Shown here: positions 4,216 through 6,427 of the stretch, in pieces
How positions within the stretch are numbered: position 1 is the stretch's first letter
Layout: each line of letters begins with the position of its first letter
NCBI GenBank assembly: GCA_937884235.1
Contig: CALGBT010000375.1
Coordinates: forward strand, 1-6,427
From: an uncultured Pseudomonadota bacterium
Lineage (GTDB): Bacteria > Myxococcota_A > UBA9042 > CAIXZC01
DNA length: 6,427 bases
Direction: 5' to 3'
The notes under the pieces: model-generated
Databases searched by the model: none
Told to the model about the DNA's origin: nothing
What the model saw: only the letters and a program-made list of their open reading frames with translations
Program-made: the position numbers and the translations under genes

Positions 4216-6427
4216 ATGAGAACTGGGGCAACGTGGCGTTTTGTTTTTGCTATGCTCGTCGTATCGAGCCTGGCGGGTCATTCGTGTACCGACAGTCGTA
4301 ATGCCGGCTACTACGGCTACGATGCGTTGGACAGCATCATGGACGTGTTGGATGTGGGCCCGGGGCATGCATTGCTCCCGGCAGCTGGTGGCCCCACCAT
4401 TACGATCATCGACCCGGCAAATCTCACTTACTTCGAGCTTGGCACGCCAGTTACGCCGGTGACCATCACCATCGCCGCGACCAACTGGGCGCCCTATCCG
4501 GCGGCCGGCAAATCGGTCATCTGCTACCTGGATGGCGAAGAGGCAGGCTCCACCGAGACCGAGGTCTTCCTGGTGCCTGATGTCGGCCTCGGTATCCATA
4601 ACGTGACCTGCCGCCTGGCCCTCAATGGTTCCCCGCTGGTCAATTGCGAAGCCACCGATTCCGTCGGCGTCAAGGTCAGAATGGACTGCGACGGTTTCAG
4701 CGACGAGGACTGTGCGGATAACAACCCGTGCTCCGTGGATGCCTGCGTCTACTCCAAGGACGGTTACCAGTGCGCCTACGGTCTCGACCTCAGCAAGCCC
4801 GACTGCTGTGTGTCGAAATTCGATTGCGATTGCGACGAAGAGACCGCCGGCGTGGGCGAGTGGGAGTATTGCAACGCCGACAACTCCACATGCACCATCT
4901 GCCTGGTGGATGAGCACTGCGCCGATGACAACGCCTGTACCACCGACACTTGCATCCTGGCGACAGGCAAGTGCTCCAACGAGTGGCTTTACACTGACAA
5001 CGGCAAGTGCTGCGACCCCCAGTCCGCAGACCCTGACGCTCAGTGTGATGATGACTTGCACTGCACCACGGATACCTGCAACCTCGCAGGGATGTACTGC
5101 ACCAGCACCGCTATCGTCTCAGAGCCCCCATGCTGCGAAAAGGACCCCTCCCCAGCATGCGACGATGACGACGTTTGTACCGTTGACAAGTGTCAAGCAT
5201 ATGAGTGTCGTCATGGCAAGGTATGGGACCCCCTCTGCTGCAACGACGATACGGAATGCGATGACTCAAACCCCTGCACCGATGATGCCTGCGATGGTTC
5301 CAATCAGTGCGCCTACACCGCCAATGAAACTCAGGACTGCTGCACCAAGCACCTCGATTGCCAAACCGGCGGAGCCTGGGATGACGGCGTCGACTCCACC
5401 ATCGACTACTGTGTGGCCAACAATTGCGTGCATACACCTGACCCTCTCTGGTGCGATGACGTGAACGACGTGCCCGACGATGGCGACATTTGTACCACCG
5501 ATACTTGCACGGCGAAGCATAAGATCAGTTACGTGCCTATCCCCAAGTGCTGCACTAAGGCAGAGAGCTGCGATGACGAGGACTTCTGCACCACCGACAC
5601 CTGTGTGGACAATGTGTGTGTCAACACCGCACAATCCGCCGACGAATGCTGCACAAAGGACAGCCAATGCGCTGACGACAACCCCTGCAACATCGACGTC
5701 TGCATCAACTATGATTGCCGTCACGGGCCCGACTACACTCTGCCCAACTGCTGCCAGACCGACTCCGACTGCGAGGACAGCATCGACTGCACCACAGAGT
5801 ACTGCAATACTGACACCAACGTCTGCGTCTCCAGTCTGGTGCCGGATCAGGACCCGTCATGTTGCTTCACGGACCTTCAGTGCGATGACGGGAATCCCTA
5901 CACGACAGACTCCTGCTCGTCCAAGAAGTATTGCGTATACACGCAGTATGACTGCAGCGAGAACAACACCAACTGCAATGACGGCAACAAATGTACGACG
6001 GACGTGTGTGACCTCGCTCAGGAAAAATGCATTTTCACGGTGATCGACCTTTGTTGCACTGCCGCCAAGGATTGCGACGACGACGATGTCTGCACCACGG
6101 AAACATGCAATACGGCAACCAACCTGTGTGAGGTCGATGACGTTGAGGACTGCTGCCTGACTGCTGCGGACTGCGACGATGACGATTTCTGCACGAAGGA
6201 CAGCTGCCCGGCCAACTCATGCAAGCATGTCACCATCGGTAACTGCTGCACCGATGCCATCCAGTGCGACGACGGCCTCCCATGCACGATAGATTCCTGC
6301 TCCGACAGCAATGAGTGCGTGCACGAAGTCGACCTTGCCAACGAAGAACTCGATTGCTGTTCCTCTGATGAGGCCTGCACGACGCCTGAACCATGCAAAG
6401 TCTTCCAGTGTATCAACTACGAGTGCT
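4216..6427 (+). CDS. Secreted Cys/Asp-rich CTxDxC-repeat protein, 3' end beyond window
   Basis: The frame from the ATG at 4216 is open for 737 codons to the right edge. The N-terminus is an export signal (R2, R8, hydrophobic 9-20), with possible type I cleavage after SLA at residue 20. C24 in GHSC is a poor lipobox, so lipidation is uncertain. Residues about 58-155 look like one Ig-like beta-domain (VICYLDGEEAG, Cys at 103, 132, 144). From C158 to the edge runs a tandem array with core C-[DA]-D-x-x-x-C-T-x-D-x-C and a closing Cys-Cys pair, like the Dictyostelium-type CTDC repeats of slime-mould extracellular matrix proteins. CC pairs lie at 197, 265, 306, 341, 375, 445, 478, 512, 549, 613, 646, 677 and 714. 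A disulfide-braced, acidic, perhaps calcium-binding extracellular stalk is inferred. DNA copies are diverged. A C-terminal anchor may lie beyond the window. Confidence 0.9.
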   Translation, partial: MRTGATWRFVFAMLVVSSLAGHSCTDSRNAGYYGYDALDSIMDVLDVGPGHALLPAAGGPTITIIDPANLTYFELGTPVTPVTITIAATNWAPYPAAGKSVICYLDGEEAGSTETEVFLVPDVGLGIHNVTCRLALNGSPLVNCEATDSVGVKVRMDCDGFSDEDCADNNPCSVDACVYSKDGYQCAYGLDLSKPDCCVSKFDCDCDEETAGVGEWEYCNADNSTCTICLVDEHCADDNACTTDTCILATGKCSNEWLYTDNGKCCDPQSADPDAQCDDDLHCTTDTCNLAGMYCTSTAIVSEPPCCEKDPSPACDDDDVCTVDKCQAYECRHGKVWDPLCCNDDTECDDSNPCTDDACDGSNQCAYTANETQDCCTKHLDCQTGGAWDDGVDSTIDYCVANNCVHTPDPLWCDDVNDVPDDGDICTTDTCTAKHKISYVPIPKCCTKAESCDDEDFCTTDTCVDNVCVNTAQSADECCTKDSQCADDNPCNIDVCINYDCRHGPDYTLPNCCQTDSDCEDSIDCTTEYCNTDTNVCVSSLVPDQDPSCCFTDLQCDDGNPYTTDSCSSKKYCVYTQYDCSENNTNCNDGNKCTTDVCDLAQEKCIFTVIDLCCTAAKDCDDDDVCTTETCNTATNLCEVDDVEDCCLTAADCDDDDFCTKDSCPANSCKHVTIGNCCTDAIQCDDGLPCTIDSCSDSNECVHEVDLANEELDCCSSDEACTTPEPCKVFQCINYEC
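4687..6427 (+). repeat. Protein-level tandem array with five-unit higher-order period
   Basis: About 16-17 units of 31-41 residues. Intervals between Cys-Cys pairs are 68,41,35,34 then 70,33,34,37 then 64,33,31,37. Each block starts with a double-length interval whose first unit has lost the Cys before the TxD motif (a Ser in block 2, DSTIDYC; a Tyr in block 3, PYTTDSC; absent in block 1). The third Cys-pair interval in each block carries CRH, CRH or CKH. The unit before the first block shares QCAY with the last unit of block 1, extending the register. Confidence 0.7.

Noticed and set aside
4075..5061. 328-codon minus-strand reading frame
   Set aside because: Antisense to the Cys-rich repeat gene. 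Antisense stops need TTA, CTA or TCA in the sense frame, which this gene rarely uses, so long empty antisense frames are expected. The translation is low-complexity and Val/Ala/Gly-rich.
4625..6043. Plus-strand frames at 4625-5464 and 5480-6043
   Set aside because: Shifted-frame readings of the same repeats, giving Thr/Pro/Ala-rich low-complexity translations without a start signal.
4687..6427. CRISPR or DNA-level satellite in the periodic 3' region
   Set aside because: Periodicity is at the protein level only. The DNA copies are diverged, unequal in length and lie in one open frame.

Overview
The window looks like a moderately GC-rich chromosome segment from Myxococcota or a close relative (the former Deltaproteobacteria, including Bradymonadales-like lineages). 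This rests on content, not database hits: a CARDB-repeat protein with a MYXO-CTERM-type C-terminal anchor, a very large Cys/Asp-rich repeat protein of the CTxDxC type common in these predators, an IPT/TIG-type lipoprotein, and two sigma-54-like promoter matches.

Layout. Bases 1-1086 (minus strand) hold the 5' part of a lipoprotein gene that runs off the left edge (362 codons visible). Bases 1087-1325 are a divergent intergenic region with a strong Shine-Dalgarno (SD) for the lipoprotein gene. For the rightward gene it holds a sigma-54-like element, a sigma-70-like promoter, and a short sequence able to pair with that gene's SD. Bases 1326-3587 (plus) are a complete 753-residue exported protein: signal peptide, five CARDB-like beta-sandwich domains, a Cys-rich module, and a CGC/hydrophobic/Arg tail. 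Bases 3588-4215 carry no convincing gene but hold a weak terminator, a second sigma-54-like element overlapping an inverted repeat, and a perfect small hairpin. Bases 4216-6427 (plus) are the 5' part of a Cys/Asp-rich repeat gene that runs off the right edge (737 codons visible).

All three genes encode secreted or surface-anchored proteins with adhesive or structural architectures and no visible enzyme, so this looks like a cell-envelope locus. The two rightward genes have separate upstream regions, yet each carries a GGCAC-N6-TGCA element with sigma-54 geometry, which suggests shared control.

The most distinctive signal is in the last gene. Its Cys-Cys pairs recur at intervals of 68,41,35,34 / 70,33,34,37 / 64,33,31,37 residues. 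This is a higher-order repeat of five units, amplified three times, with the same Cys-depleted unit at the same phase each time. The two long partial genes are open to the window edges, so their far ends and any C-terminal anchor cannot be seen.
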